A DNA stretch of 64,000 nucleotides from Thetidibacter halocola (GCF_018224955.1 NZ_JAGTUU010000001.1:806001-870000), one strand, 5' to 3'; counted from the stretch's first letter, positions 52,474 through 61,050 are shown. A program made the numbers and translations. The notes: generated by a model from the sequence alone, not told the origin.

Positions 52474-54087
52474 TCAGGCCGAAGCGCGTCGCGCGATGAC
52501 AAAGCCGTTGGGGCCCAATTTGACCGTCTTGCCGCTGATCGTCGCCGCCTCGGCCAGCGCCGCTGTCACCGGCTGCTTTAGCGAAACCTCGGCCGCCTTG
52601 GCCGACAGATTGAACAGGCAGACGAACCCGTCGCCGCGTTCATAGCCCAGAACCGGCTCGGCCAGGTCAAGAAAGCGCTGGTCGCCGGTGCGCAGGTCGG
52701 GCTCTGCCCGGCGCAGCGCCAGCATCGCGCGGTAGAAGGCCAGGACACTGTTCTTGACCCCGTCCTGCGTCGAGACCGACCGCGTCTGCTGCGGCGGCTT
52801 CACCGGCAGCCAGGTGCGGTTCGCATTCGAAAACCCGGCATTCGGCGCCTTGGCATCCCAGGTCATCGGCGTGCGGCAACCGTCGCGGCCCACTGGTTCG
52901 GGCCAGAAGTTGATGCCTTGCGGGTCCGTCAGTTCCTCGAAGGCCAGTTCGGTGTCGACCTGGCCCAGTTCCTCGCCCTGATACAGGCACACCGAACCCT
53001 CGAAGCTCAGCAGCATCGCCGCCGAGAGTTTCGCCAGCGCGTCCTGGTTGGTGCCATGCTTGGCCCAGCGGCCGACATGGCGGGGCACGTCATGGTTGGA
53101 AAACGCCCAGCAGGGCCAGCCCTCGGGCGCGCCGTCAAAGAAGGCCTGCACGCGAGAGCGGAAATGCGCGGGCGAGAAATCCGGCCCCAGCAGCTCAAAC
53201 GAATACGCCATGTGCAGCCGCTTGCCGCTGGTATACTGGCCCATCAGCTCGATCGAGTGGTGCGTGTCGCCAACCTCGCCCACCGTGGTGCGGGCGCCGA
53301 ATTCGTCCAGCAGCGCGCGCAGCCGTTCGAGGAATTGCAGGTTCTCGGGCTGGTTCTTGGAGAACAGGCAGTATTGCATGTCGTAGGGCCGCGCCGCCGT
53401 CGGCCCCCACGGCAGGTAGTTCGCCGGGTTGTCGCGCAACAGCTTGTCCTGGAAGTAGAAGTTCACGGTGTCGAGGCGGAACCCATCTACCCCCCGCTCC
53501 AGCCAGAAACGCATCGTGTCCAGCAGCCAGTCCTGCACCTCGGGATTGTGAAAGTTGAGGTCGGGCTGTTCCTTGAGGAAGTTGTGGAAATAATACTGCT
53601 TCCGCCGCGTGTCCCATTCCCAGGCCGGCCCGCCGAAGATCGACATCCAGTTGTTCGGCGGACTGCCGTCGAGCTTGGGATCGGCCCAGACATACCAGTC
53701 GGCCTTGGGGTTCGTCCGCGAACTGCGCGACTCCTCGAAAAACGGATGCTTGTCCGAGGAATGCGACAGCACCTGGTCGATCATCACCTTCAGGCCAAGG
53801 CCATGCGCCTTGTCCACCATCGCGTCGAAATCCGCCAGCGTGCCGAAACTGGGATCGATGTCGGTGTAATCCGACACGTCATAGCCCATGTCCTTCATCG
53901 GCGACGGAAAGATCGGCGACAGCCAGATCGCGTCGACGCCCAGAGAGGCCACGTGATCCAGTCTGCGGGTGATGCCCTTGAGATCGCCGATCCCGTCCCC
54001 GTCGCTGTCCTGGAACGAACGCGGGTAGATCTGGTAGATCACCGCACCGCGCCACCAGTCGCTTTCGGCCTTCGCACTCTTTGCCAT
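52474..54087 (-). CDS. GH13 alpha-glucosidase (AglA-like)
   Basis: A 537-aa alpha-amylase-superfamily exo-glucosidase: WWRGAVIYQIYPRSFQDSDGDGIGDL (in part: YPRSFQDSDGDGIGDL), DQVLSHSSDKHPFF, DGFRLDTVNFY (nucleophile Asp), VGEVGDTHHS (acid Glu), FSNHDVPRHVGRW. It resembles AglA enzymes that hydrolyse maltose, sucrose or trehalose-like sugars in alphaproteobacteria. It is cytoplasmic (no signal peptide). It heads the unit that continues into glgB after 107 bp, tying disaccharide use to glycogen storage. No aglEFGK transporter genes are present. Confidence 0.9.
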   Translation of the reverse strand: MAKSAKAESDWWRGAVIYQIYPRSFQDSDGDGIGDLKGITRRLDHVASLGVDAIWLSPIFPSPMKDMGYDVSDYTDIDPSFGTLADFDAMVDKAHGLGLKVMIDQVLSHSSDKHPFFEESRSSRTNPKADWYVWADPKLDGSPPNNWMSIFGGPAWEWDTRRKQYYFHNFLKEQPDLNFHNPEVQDWLLDTMRFWLERGVDGFRLDTVNFYFQDKLLRDNPANYLPWGPTAARPYDMQYCLFSKNQPENLQFLERLRALLDEFGARTTVGEVGDTHHSIELMGQYTSGKRLHMAYSFELLGPDFSPAHFRSRVQAFFDGAPEGWPCWAFSNHDVPRHVGRWAKHGTNQDALAKLSAAMLLSFEGSVCLYQGEELGQVDTELAFEELTDPQGINFWPEPVGRDGCRTPMTWDAKAPNAGFSNANRTWLPVKPPQQTRSVSTQDGVKNSVLAFYRAMLALRRAEPDLRTGDQRFLDLAEPVLGYERGDGFVCLFNLSAKAAEVSLKQPVTAALAEAATISGKTVKLGPNGFVIARRASA

Positions 54088-54101
54088 GATCGCCCCGCTT
54101 A

Positions 54102-54115
54102 TGTTAGCCCTAACA
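54102..54115. promoter_or_regulatory. Inverted repeat TGTTAG-CC-CTAACA upstream of the alpha-glucosidase gene
   Basis: Six-base perfect arms around a 2-base centre, 14 bp upstream of the start codon. Placement suggests an operator for repression of the glucosidase-glycogen operon, for example by a LacI-type AglR; no regulator gene is in the window. Confidence 0.45.
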
Positions 54116-54229
54116 CTTGCCTCTCTCTATCCATGGGATCGCATTGAAGCTCAAGCCCTGCCAGAAGGATCGCACAGGATGCGGGCGCATCGGCCACAGC
54201 CTGCCCTGTTTTCAGGCAAAGCGGCGTGG

Positions 54230-55111
54230 TCAGGGGCGGATCAACGTGACATCCTCTATCTCGGCGATCACCTCGAGGTCGTCCTCATACAGCTCGGTCA
54301 GCATGTCGACATAGGCCGCGTCCCAGCCCGGCAGGTCGAGTTCCTGCTCGATCACCTCGTCCAACGCGAACCGGTCGAGCAGGACCATCATCGCCTGCCG
54401 CTTCTGGTCCTCGTTGATCGTCGGGTTCTCGGCAAGGAAGGCACGGAACCGCTGCATCCCCTCGCGCGAGATGATCGAGGCGAACATGTCGAAGGCGCCG
54501 GTGATCTTGCGGTCCAGCGGCACGCCCCCCATCCGCCGCAGGATCTCGCCCCAGATGAAGGGCGTGTCCTCGTTGGCCCAGATGGTCACGGGCACCTCGG
54601 GCGCGATGATGCGGATGCGGCGGATCAGGTCGGACCAGCGCAGATGCATCGGATCGGCGCCTTCCATCAGGACGGCCATGTCATGCGCCGGCGTATCGGC
54701 CAGCAGCGCCGGGATGAAGGTCGCCGGGTTGCGCAGCCCGATGAAGATTTCGACCTCGTCCTGGTCGAACAGGTCGCAGAACGTCTCAAGTCGCCGTTCT
54801 GCCCAGCGATAAAGATAGCCACCGGCAAAGGTCAGCTTCGGCACGGAAAAGAAATTCGCGTGGCTCAGGATCAGCCGGTCGACCTTGTCGGGATCGTCCG
54901 ACAGGATCGCGTCAAGCACCACCTCGCGCGCCTCCGGGCTGGGCGGCGTGTCGGCCAAGGCCGAGATCGTGTCGGACAGCAGCGTGCGATAGCGCGAGGG
55001 GCCGGGAATCGCCACGCCCTCATGCCGCCAGGTATCGGCATTGCGCAGGAGCGTCTTGAGAAGACGGTCCTCGTCGGTGCAATGCACGCCGAGATGTAGG
55101 ATGACCTGCAT
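54230..55111 (-). CDS. Conserved-looking hypothetical protein, sulfotransferase-like fold possible
   Basis: A 293-aa soluble protein. The start MQVILHLGVHCTDEDRLLK aligns in shape with the beta-strand/P-loop start of sulfotransferase-like proteins (ILHIGxHKTGTT), but the PAPS-binding Lys-Thr-Gly loop is replaced by CTDEDRLL. A later EIFIGLRNPATFI resembles the 3'-phosphate loop. It ends with an acidic segment. It may be a non-catalytic relative; function unknown. ATG at 55111 lies at the first good start; divergent from the ABC permease gene. Confidence 0.65.
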   Translation of the reverse strand: MQVILHLGVHCTDEDRLLKTLLRNADTWRHEGVAIPGPSRYRTLLSDTISALADTPPSPEAREVVLDAILSDDPDKVDRLILSHANFFSVPKLTFAGGYLYRWAERRLETFCDLFDQDEVEIFIGLRNPATFIPALLADTPAHDMAVLMEGADPMHLRWSDLIRRIRIIAPEVPVTIWANEDTPFIWGEILRRMGGVPLDRKITGAFDMFASIISREGMQRFRAFLAENPTINEDQKRQAMMVLLDRFALDEVIEQELDLPGWDAAYVDMLTELYEDDLEVIAEIEDVTLIRP

Positions 55112-55185
55112 GGTTGGGTCTTTTTGTCGGGTTTTCGATGCACTATACCCGGCCGGGAGGAAAACGTAACCACCGGGCCGCGCGC

Positions 55186-56838
55186 ATGACCGCCATCGAC
55201 ACCGCAAGGACACACCGCCGTCTCCGCCCGCCCTCGCTCTGGTCGGCGGGCGCGGTGGCGATCGCGCTGGTCGTCCTGGCGCCGATCCTCGCGGTGTTCT
55301 GGATCGCACTGAACCCGTCCGAGAACATCTGGCCACACCTGGTGGCCACCACCCTGCCCCGCTACCTGTCCAACACGGCGATCCTGATGGTCGGCGTGGG
55401 CATCCTGGCGGCGGTGGTCGGCACCTCGACGGCCTGGATGGTGGCGCGCTACGACTTTCCCGCGCGGCGCTGGCTGGAATGGCTCTTGCTTCTGCCGCTG
55501 GCAATCCCGGCCTATGTCGGCGCATATGCGCTGGTGGACTTCCTCGAATATGCCGGGCCGGTGCAGACCGCCCTGCGCGGCCTTTTCGGCTGGCAGAGCG
55601 CACGCGACTACTGGTTCCCCGAGATCCGCTCCATCGGGGCGGCCATCATCGTTCTGGCGGCGGCGATGTATCCTTACGTCTACCTGCTGGCACGCGCCGC
55701 CTTTCGCGAACAGTCGGGCGCAGCCGAGGAAGTGGCGCAATCGCTGGGCGCGGGCGCCTTCGCGCGGTTCTGGCGCGTCGGCCTGCCACTGGCCCGCCCG
55801 GCCATCGCAGCCGGCGTGGCCATCGTGATGATGGAATCGGTCAACGATTTCGGCACGGTCGATTATTTTGCGGTGCAGACCCTGACCACCGGCATCTTTT
55901 CCGTCTGGCTGGAGGGCTACAATGCCGGTGGCGCGGCACAGATCGCGACGGTCGTTCTGGTGCTGGTCATCGTCCTGGTCCTGCTGGAAAAGATCTCGCG
56001 CCGCCGGATGCGGTTCTTCAACCTGTCGACGCGGCACCGCCCGATCCTGCGCAAGCGCCTGCGTGGCCGCGCGGCCTGGGGTGCGTTCGCGCTCTGCGCC
56101 CTGCCTTTCGCCATGGGCTTTATCCTGCCGGCGGGCGTGATCCTGCGCCACGCGCTGTCGAACGCCGAGGCGTGGCGCGACCCCGAACTGTGGCGCGCCG
56201 GGCTGCACACGCTGAGCGTGGGCGGGCTGGCCGCCGGCATCACCGTCGCGGGCGGCATCTTCCTTGTCTATGGCGTGCGGCTGTCCGGCCGGAAACTGCC
56301 GCGCCTGCTGCTGCCGGTGACGACGATCGGCTATGCCGCGCCGGGGGCGGTGCTGGGCGTCGGCATCCTTATTCCACTGGCGGCGTTGGACAATGGCCTG
56401 GCCGACGCCGTGCAGGCGCTGACCGGAGTCGATATTGGCCTGGTCCTGACCGGCTCGGCCTTTGCCCTCGTGCTGGCCTATTCGGTACGCTTCTTTGCCA
56501 TCGCGCAGGGTGCCGCAGATGCCGCGATGGGGCGCGTGTCGCCCAACCTGGCGCTGGCCGCGCGCTCTCTGGGCCGGACCGAAGGGCAAACGTTGGGCGC
56601 CGTCTACTACCCCTTGATGCGCGCCTCGGTCGCCTCGGCGCTGCTTCTGGTCTTTGTCGACTGCGTCAAGGAACTGCCCGCGACGCTGCTTTTGCGCCCC
56701 TTCAATTACGACACCCTGGCCACGCGCGTGCATGAACAGGCGAGCCTTGAAAACCTGGGCGACGCCGCCCCGGCGGCAATGCTGGTGATCGGCGTCGGCC
56801 TGCTGGCGGTGGGTCTGCTGGCACGCGCCAACCGCTAG
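55186..56838 (+). CDS. Iron(III)-type ABC transporter permease, fused double domain
   Basis: A 550-aa permease with about twelve membrane segments in two FbpB-like halves. EAA loops are seen twice: EVAQSLGAGAFARFWRVGLP (about residues 185-204) and LAARSLGRTEGQTLGAVYYP (second half). VNDFGTVDYFAVQTLTTGIF is typical of ferric-iron permeases. Neither the binding protein nor the ATPase is nearby. ATG at 55186 follows only weak ribosome-site sequence (GGGAGG lies about 25 bases off), so the start is less certain; the frame is open to 55114. Confidence 0.87.
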   Translation: MTAIDTARTHRRLRPPSLWSAGAVAIALVVLAPILAVFWIALNPSENIWPHLVATTLPRYLSNTAILMVGVGILAAVVGTSTAWMVARYDFPARRWLEWLLLLPLAIPAYVGAYALVDFLEYAGPVQTALRGLFGWQSARDYWFPEIRSIGAAIIVLAAAMYPYVYLLARAAFREQSGAAEEVAQSLGAGAFARFWRVGLPLARPAIAAGVAIVMMESVNDFGTVDYFAVQTLTTGIFSVWLEGYNAGGAAQIATVVLVLVIVLVLLEKISRRRMRFFNLSTRHRPILRKRLRGRAAWGAFALCALPFAMGFILPAGVILRHALSNAEAWRDPELWRAGLHTLSVGGLAAGITVAGGIFLVYGVRLSGRKLPRLLLPVTTIGYAAPGAVLGVGILIPLAALDNGLADAVQALTGVDIGLVLTGSAFALVLAYSVRFFAIAQGAADAAMGRVSPNLALAARSLGRTEGQTLGAVYYPLMRASVASALLLVFVDCVKELPATLLLRPFNYDTLATRVHEQASLENLGDAAPAAMLVIGVGLLAVGLLARANR

Positions 56839-56903
56839 CCGAAGCATATGGACAGCGCGCGGCGACTGTGCCAATACCGTGCCGCAGACCGCGCACTGGT
56901 CAC

Positions 56904-56979
56904 GCCCCTATAGCTCAGCTGGTAGAGCAACTGATTTGTAATCAGTGGGTCGGGAGTTCGAGTCTCTCTGGGGGCACCA
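56904..56979 (+). tRNA. tRNA-Thr (anticodon TGT)
   Basis: A 76-base cloverleaf including encoded CCA. Acceptor GCCCCTA pairs with TGGGGGC; D-arm with AGCTCAGCTGGTAGAGC; anticodon stem ACTGA/TCAGT around TTTGTAA, so anticodon TGT; T-arm GGGAGTTCGAGTCTCTC. It reads ACA threonine codons. An integrase remnant lies just beyond its 3' end, so the tRNA 3' part is the probable attachment site. Confidence 0.97.
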
Positions 56980-57059
56980 AAAATACTCAAATAAATCAAT
57001 GACTTGAAGTGGGGACCCCTGCCAAACAGTATGTCAGAGCATACTGTGCCGTATTTGTG

Positions 57060-57356
57060 TCATTCGTTTACGATCCGGTGTGCCACTTCGAAGATATCCG
57101 CAGACACAAGGTGCGAATACTTCTTCGTCGTTTCGGTGCTGCTGTGACCAATCAAGAGACCGATCTGACCCTTGGTGAGTCCCTTTGCTTCCATGCGGGT
57201 AACATAGGTATCTCTGAGGGAATGAACGGTTGCAGAACCGCGCTGGGCGTTGAGGGTGGGGATGCGTTCCTCGAGATCGACGTAGCTGAACAACGATCCC
57301 GTCACCTGGTCCGATCCGCGCATCGCCACCTCCGTCTCCGCAGTGGCAACCGTGAA
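57060..57356 (-). pseudogene. Tyrosine recombinase (integrase) C-terminal remnant
   Basis: About 98 codons of open frame with the integrase end signature: HSLRDTYVT (His-x-x-Arg), IGLLIGHSSTETT (Gly-His) and KKYSHL with the nucleophile Tyr. The N-terminal and core domains, including the first catalytic Arg, are missing: an in-frame TGA lies at 57357-57359. It points towards tRNA-Thr, as integrases at tRNA attachment sites do. Inactive scar of an integrated element. Confidence 0.85.
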
Positions 57357-57432
57357 TCATGTTCCGCGACAGGCGTCGAGGCCGGAGTTTTTCAGCAGCC
57401 TATTAGATAACCCGGCACCATCGCGTTCATAG

Positions 57433-57985
57433 GTAAGCGCGACGGTCTGGCCCCATGCGGCGAGGCTTGAAGGCTGCGCAGCGCCACGGCACGAGGTCCT
57501 CGATGCGGGATCTGGGGTGTCCGTCGAGGATAGCCCAGCGGGTATCGGCGAGGTAGTCGACGGGGTTCAGGCCTGACAGCTTGCAGGTGGCGACCAGCGA
57601 GGCCAGCATGGCCCAGGTCTCGGCGCCGATCTCGTTTCCGGCGAAGAGAGCATTTCTCGGGGTCAGCGCGATCGGACGGACTAGGTTTTTTTATCGGGTT
57701 GGTGTCGAACTCGAGGGTTCCATTGTCGAGGAAGCGGATCAGGCCGGGCCAGTGCGCGAGGATATAGCGGATGTCCTCGGCCAGCAGGGATTTCTGCGGG
57801 ATGCGGGACAGCTGAGTTTCCAGCCAGGGCTTGAGCGCCGCGATGATCGGGGCGGAGTGCTCACGTTGGGCGGCGAGGCGGTCGGCAGGGGCATGGCCGC
57901 GATCGTCGGACACGACGGCCCAGAAGTAGCCGCTCTTGGTGGGGGAGTGCTTCGGTCTGCGGCGTGGCATTCGTGAACAGCGCCA
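57433..57985 (-). mobile_element. Decayed IS66-family element (TnpC remnant)
   Basis: Minus-strand fragments of an IS66 TnpC transposase: TKSGYFWAVVSDDRG, then directly HSAPIIAALKPWLETQLSRI, LLAEDIRYILAHWPGL, LEFDTNP, and in another frame MLASLVATCKLSGLNPVDYL and DGHPRSRIEDLVPW. Lesions: an internal deletion of roughly 100 residues between the first two blocks, and a frameshift at a 7-A run (near 57687-57693). The right terminus begins GTAAGCG at 57433, the usual IS66 end. The left end is missing or fused into the chaC-like gene; 57985 is approximate. Confidence 0.8.
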
Positions 57986-58698
57986 AGAGCGGCAGACACA
58001 GGGTCCGGCAGCCGTTCCAGACGCTCCGCCACCATCTCCTGCAGGCGCCACAGATGCAGGTCATGGACACCGGCCCGCTCCAGTTCAGTGACGGTGTTCA
58101 GCAGGTATTCGGCCATCGTGCCGATGTGCCCTACGGCAGAGGCGAGCATGTCGGCCAGCTCTTCCATTGCGGGCTCAGGACGGTAGAGCGGAAAGCCGGC
58201 ATCGGCGGCGAAGAGTATCGCCTCGACCGGGCCGGTCTCGGTTTCGGCGGTCACGTGTTCGGGCGGCACCGGGGGCTCTTTCCGCAGAAGGCTCACCAGC
58301 GCGACCGGCGGGTCGTCGCCGGTGTCCATCCGCAGGACGACACCGGAGCAGGCCCCGCCTCGGTCGAGGGACATCATCAGCCCCGGCGTCGACGGGCAGC
58401 CCCGGAAGCGCCGGTCGGTCAGGCAAAACGCCCGCCGCCACCCGGTTACTTGCGCGGCCCGGCGTTCGGCCACCTCCATGCGTGGGTTCCAGATCAGGGA
58501 TCCTGCGGCGAAGACCCAGACCGCACCTTGCGTGTCGAGCCGCTCAAGGATCCCAGCCGCAGTCCGGTGGTAGAACTCCGGCGGGGGATCCTCGAGCATC
58601 ACGGGCCCGCGTTCATCGACGCGCGGCGGCAGCCGGTCGACAAGGGTGCGGGTGAGGCGCAGGGGCGGGACGATGGGCGAATGCTTCAGGCCAAACAT
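57739..58698 (-). CDS. ChaC-like gamma-glutamylcyclotransferase, C-terminus fused to IS66 remnant
   Basis: An open frame of 319 aa. The first 230 or so residues are ChaC-like: VWVFAAGSLIWNPRM (the substrate loop, usually YGSL), RAFCLTDRRFRGCPSTPGLMMSLD, and EYLLNTVTELERAGVHD. After ERLPDPVSAAL the frame continues out of phase through the IS66 remnant, giving a Ser/Pro/Arg-rich non-native tail. ChaC enzymes cleave glutathione to 5-oxoproline and Cys-Gly. The YGSL tyrosine is Ala here (AAGSL). ATG at 58698 shares a base with the dipeptidase stop (TGATG). Activity may survive because the lost part is only the tail. Confidence 0.8.
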   Translation of the reverse strand: MFGLKHSPIVPPLRLTRTLVDRLPPRVDERGPVMLEDPPPEFYHRTAAGILERLDTQGAVWVFAAGSLIWNPRMEVAERRAAQVTGWRRAFCLTDRRFRGCPSTPGLMMSLDRGGACSGVVLRMDTGDDPPVALVSLLRKEPPVPPEHVTAETETGPVEAILFAADAGFPLYRPEPAMEELADMLASAVGHIGTMAEYLLNTVTELERAGVHDLHLWRLQEMVAERLERLPDPVSAALGAVHECHAADRSTPPPRAATSGPSCPTIAAMPLPTASPPNVSTPPRSSRRSSPGWKLSCPASRRNPCWPRTSAISSRTGPA

Positions 58699-59762
58699 CA
58701 GTTCAGGCACCGGTCGATACAGGCGAGCCAGTTCTCGTGCGCGAGCTTCCGGATCAGGTCATCGCCGTAGCCATGCGCGGCCATCGTCTCGAACAGGCGT
58801 CGCACGCCGGTGACGTCGCCGATCAGGTCGGGCAGGACGCAACCGTCGAAATCCGACCCCAGACCGACGTGGTCCTCACCCGTCTGCGCGATCAGATGAT
58901 CGAGATGGCGCAGCATCACTTCCCATCTGGTGCCCGTGTCCGCCGTGCCGTCGGCGTTCAGGTAGAAGGTGGCGAAGTTGAACCCCACCATGCCACCGCG
59001 CTCACGGATCATGTGCAACTGCCGGTCGGTCAGGTTGCGCGGGCTGTCACAAAGCGCGTGAGCGTTCGAATGCGTGGCGACAAGTGGTGCGGAAGAGACA
59101 CGGGCCACATCGTCGAAGCCCTTTTCGTTCAGATGCGACAGATCGATTATGATGCCAAGCTGGTCGCACAGGCGCACCAGGTCCTTGCCCTTTTCCGTCA
59201 GGCCCGGCCCGGTATCAGAGCCGCCCGGAAAGGCCATCGGAACGCCGTGCCCGAAGATCGTCGGTCGGCTCCAGACCGGACCGAGCGAGCGCAGACCCAT
59301 GTCGTGGAACAGGTAGAGCGCATCGAGGTCGGGGCCTATCGCCTCGGCCCCCTCCATGTGCATCACGCCCGCGATGACGCCTTGCACCATCGCCGCGCGG
59401 ATCTCGGCCACCGATCGGCAAACGCGGAAGTCATTGGGTGCCGAGCGTTCCATCCAGTGCAACAGTCCCGCCATGGCCAGCGCGTTGGGCTGCGCCTGCG
59501 CATGGGTCATCTCGGGCGGCATCGGCAGGGCGTAGGGTGGATTGGCCATCAGCGCCTTGAAGTCGGGCGGTGGGCCGCTGGACGCGGGTGGGACAAAGAT
59601 TGCGAACAGCCCGCCTGCAAAGCCCGCGTCCTTCATCCGCGCGAGGTCCAGATGGCCGCGGCCCGTCGCGCCCAGCCAGGTCTCCTCTCGCGGGGCGGGG
59701 GTTTTCAGCAGGCGCAGCAGAAAATCGTTATGGCCGTCGAAAAAGGGCGTGGGTGCGGTCAT
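58698..59762 (-). CDS. Zinc dipeptidase, peptidase M19 (membrane dipeptidase family)
   Basis: A 354-aa TIM-barrel dipeptidase. Metal and substrate motifs: FFDGHNDFLL (His-x-Asp), VMHMEGAEAIG (bridging Glu), IDLSHLNEKGFDD, ATHSNAHALCDSPRNLTD, HVGLGSDFDG. No signal or lipid anchor, so cytoplasmic. M19 enzymes cleave dipeptides including Cys-Gly. Between two ChaC-like genes this would complete breakdown of glutathione or a similar gamma-glutamyl peptide. Start overlaps the upstream ChaC stop (ATGA). Confidence 0.93.
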   Translation of the reverse strand: MTAPTPFFDGHNDFLLRLLKTPAPREETWLGATGRGHLDLARMKDAGFAGGLFAIFVPPASSGPPPDFKALMANPPYALPMPPEMTHAQAQPNALAMAGLLHWMERSAPNDFRVCRSVAEIRAAMVQGVIAGVMHMEGAEAIGPDLDALYLFHDMGLRSLGPVWSRPTIFGHGVPMAFPGGSDTGPGLTEKGKDLVRLCDQLGIIIDLSHLNEKGFDDVARVSSAPLVATHSNAHALCDSPRNLTDRQLHMIRERGGMVGFNFATFYLNADGTADTGTRWEVMLRHLDHLIAQTGEDHVGLGSDFDGCVLPDLIGDVTGVRRLFETMAAHGYGDDLIRKLAHENWLACIDRCLN

Positions 59763-60517
59763 TCGGAAGATTCCTTATTTGTCAGTGCGGCGAGGTGGGC
59801 ATCCACCGCGCATAACAGGTCGCTGCAATGCGCATCGGTAATCCCAAGATGCGTGAAATGCCCGACGATGTTGGCCAGATAGTCTCGGCTGGTGCCAAGA
59901 TCGCCCGCCCCATGGGCGACGTAGCGGATCTGTTCCTCGTAGGTCAGGTCGGGGCGCACGTCCGGCACGTCGTGGTCCGCGATAAAGGCCAACACGCGGA
60001 TGTCCGCATCGCCGATCCGGGCCGGGACGAACCGGGCGAGGTAGCCGGGCGCGATCATCTCGCGCCGGAACAGGATCTCGGTCTCTGCCTCGACATCCGC
60101 CGCCGCGATCCGAAAGGCCAGCCCCTCGCACGCGTCGCACCCTTCGACAGTATCCAGCGTCGCGAACAGGCCCGGTGCCTCTTTCGTGCCGCGGCCGCCC
60201 CTGGTGTCTACGAGGATCAGGCGGCGGGCATGACCCGCGACATAGGCGCGCCGTACCTCAGCAAAGCGCAGGGCCGGATCCCACATCAGCGACCCATAGC
60301 CGAAGATCCAAAGATCGCCGGAATGGTCGTCCAACGCCTCGGCCCGGATCGCCTCGCGCTGCGCGTCGGTGTGGACCCAGTCGCGAAGCGCCTCCTGTTG
60401 GGGGTCTGCTGCGATGATCGCCTCAACGCTGAACGTTCGAAAGTAGGACGTCTCGGTGTCGGCAATCCGGTCGCGCAATTCAGGGTGATGGGCAAATGGA
60501 TCGGTCAGTCCAGGCAA
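59759..60517 (-). CDS. ChaC-like gamma-glutamylcyclotransferase
   Basis: A 252-aa protein with the intact substrate loop LWIFGYGSLMWDPAL and FRREMIAPGYLARFV (acid Glu region), then YLANIVGHFTHLGI. It is divergent from the downstream ChaC-like copy, not a recent duplicate. Start is TTG at 60517 with GAGGAGAG upstream; this gives a 38-bp overlap with the GNAT gene, tight coupling. Predicted product 5-oxoproline plus a dipeptide. Confidence 0.88.
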   Translation of the reverse strand: MPGLTDPFAHHPELRDRIADTETSYFRTFSVEAIIAADPQQEALRDWVHTDAQREAIRAEALDDHSGDLWIFGYGSLMWDPALRFAEVRRAYVAGHARRLILVDTRGGRGTKEAPGLFATLDTVEGCDACEGLAFRIAAADVEAETEILFRREMIAPGYLARFVPARIGDADIRVLAFIADHDVPDVRPDLTYEEQIRYVAHGAGDLGTSRDYLANIVGHFTHLGITDAHCSDLLCAVDAHLAALTNKESSE

Positions 60518-61049
60518 GGCGGCTCTCCTCTTTGGTCTCGCGGACCGGTATCATTTCCATGCAGATGTCGACGCCTTCGACGATGCCCGGAAAATCCGGT
60601 GAGCCGGGCACGTCGCGAAATCCGGCGCGCCGGTAGAGCGACTGGGCGGCGTGCAGTTCGTGATGGGTGGACAGACGGTAGCGGACGTATCCGGCGGCCT
60701 CGGCCTCGGCCAGCAGCACTTTCAGCATCCGCGCACCGATCCCTTGACCCCAGGCATCGGGGCGCACGAACATGCGCTTGATCTCCATCGTCGCGGCGTC
60801 CTGCCCATAGAAGGCGACACAGCCCACCGGCGCGCCGTCAAGCCGCGCCAGCAGCAGACAGCCCGAGGGCGGGCCGAAGCGTCCCGGCAGGCCGGCAAGT
60901 TCGGCTTCGAGGTTGGCGAAGACCGACGGGTTGGGGTCCTTTTCGCCCTTCGCCACATTCTCCATCGCCCAGGCGAAGAAGTCGCGGATCAACGCCCGCG
61001 CTGCGTCGAGGTCTTCGGGCATCTCGGCTCTGGCGATATCGACCCCCAT
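60480..61049 (-). CDS. GNAT-family N-acetyltransferase
   Basis: A 189-aa acetyltransferase: VGCVAFYGQD, MEIKRMFVRPDAWGQGIGARML with the acetyl-CoA loop Q-G-I-G-A (about 98-102), AAQSLYRRAGFRDV. Substrate unknown. ATG at 61049 lies two bases from the upstream cupin stop (TGAGATG). Its end lies inside the next ChaC gene. Confidence 0.88.
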   Translation of the reverse strand: MGVDIARAEMPEDLDAARALIRDFFAWAMENVAKGEKDPNPSVFANLEAELAGLPGRFGPPSGCLLLARLDGAPVGCVAFYGQDAATMEIKRMFVRPDAWGQGIGARMLKVLLAEAEAAGYVRYRLSTHHELHAAQSLYRRAGFRDVPGSPDFPGIVEGVDICMEMIPVRETKEESRLAWTDRSICPSP

Positions 61050-61050
61050 C

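Noticed and set aside
57034-57410. Short plus- and minus-strand frames around the integrase tail
   Set aside because: They overlap the recognisable integrase fragment in other phases and show no domain.
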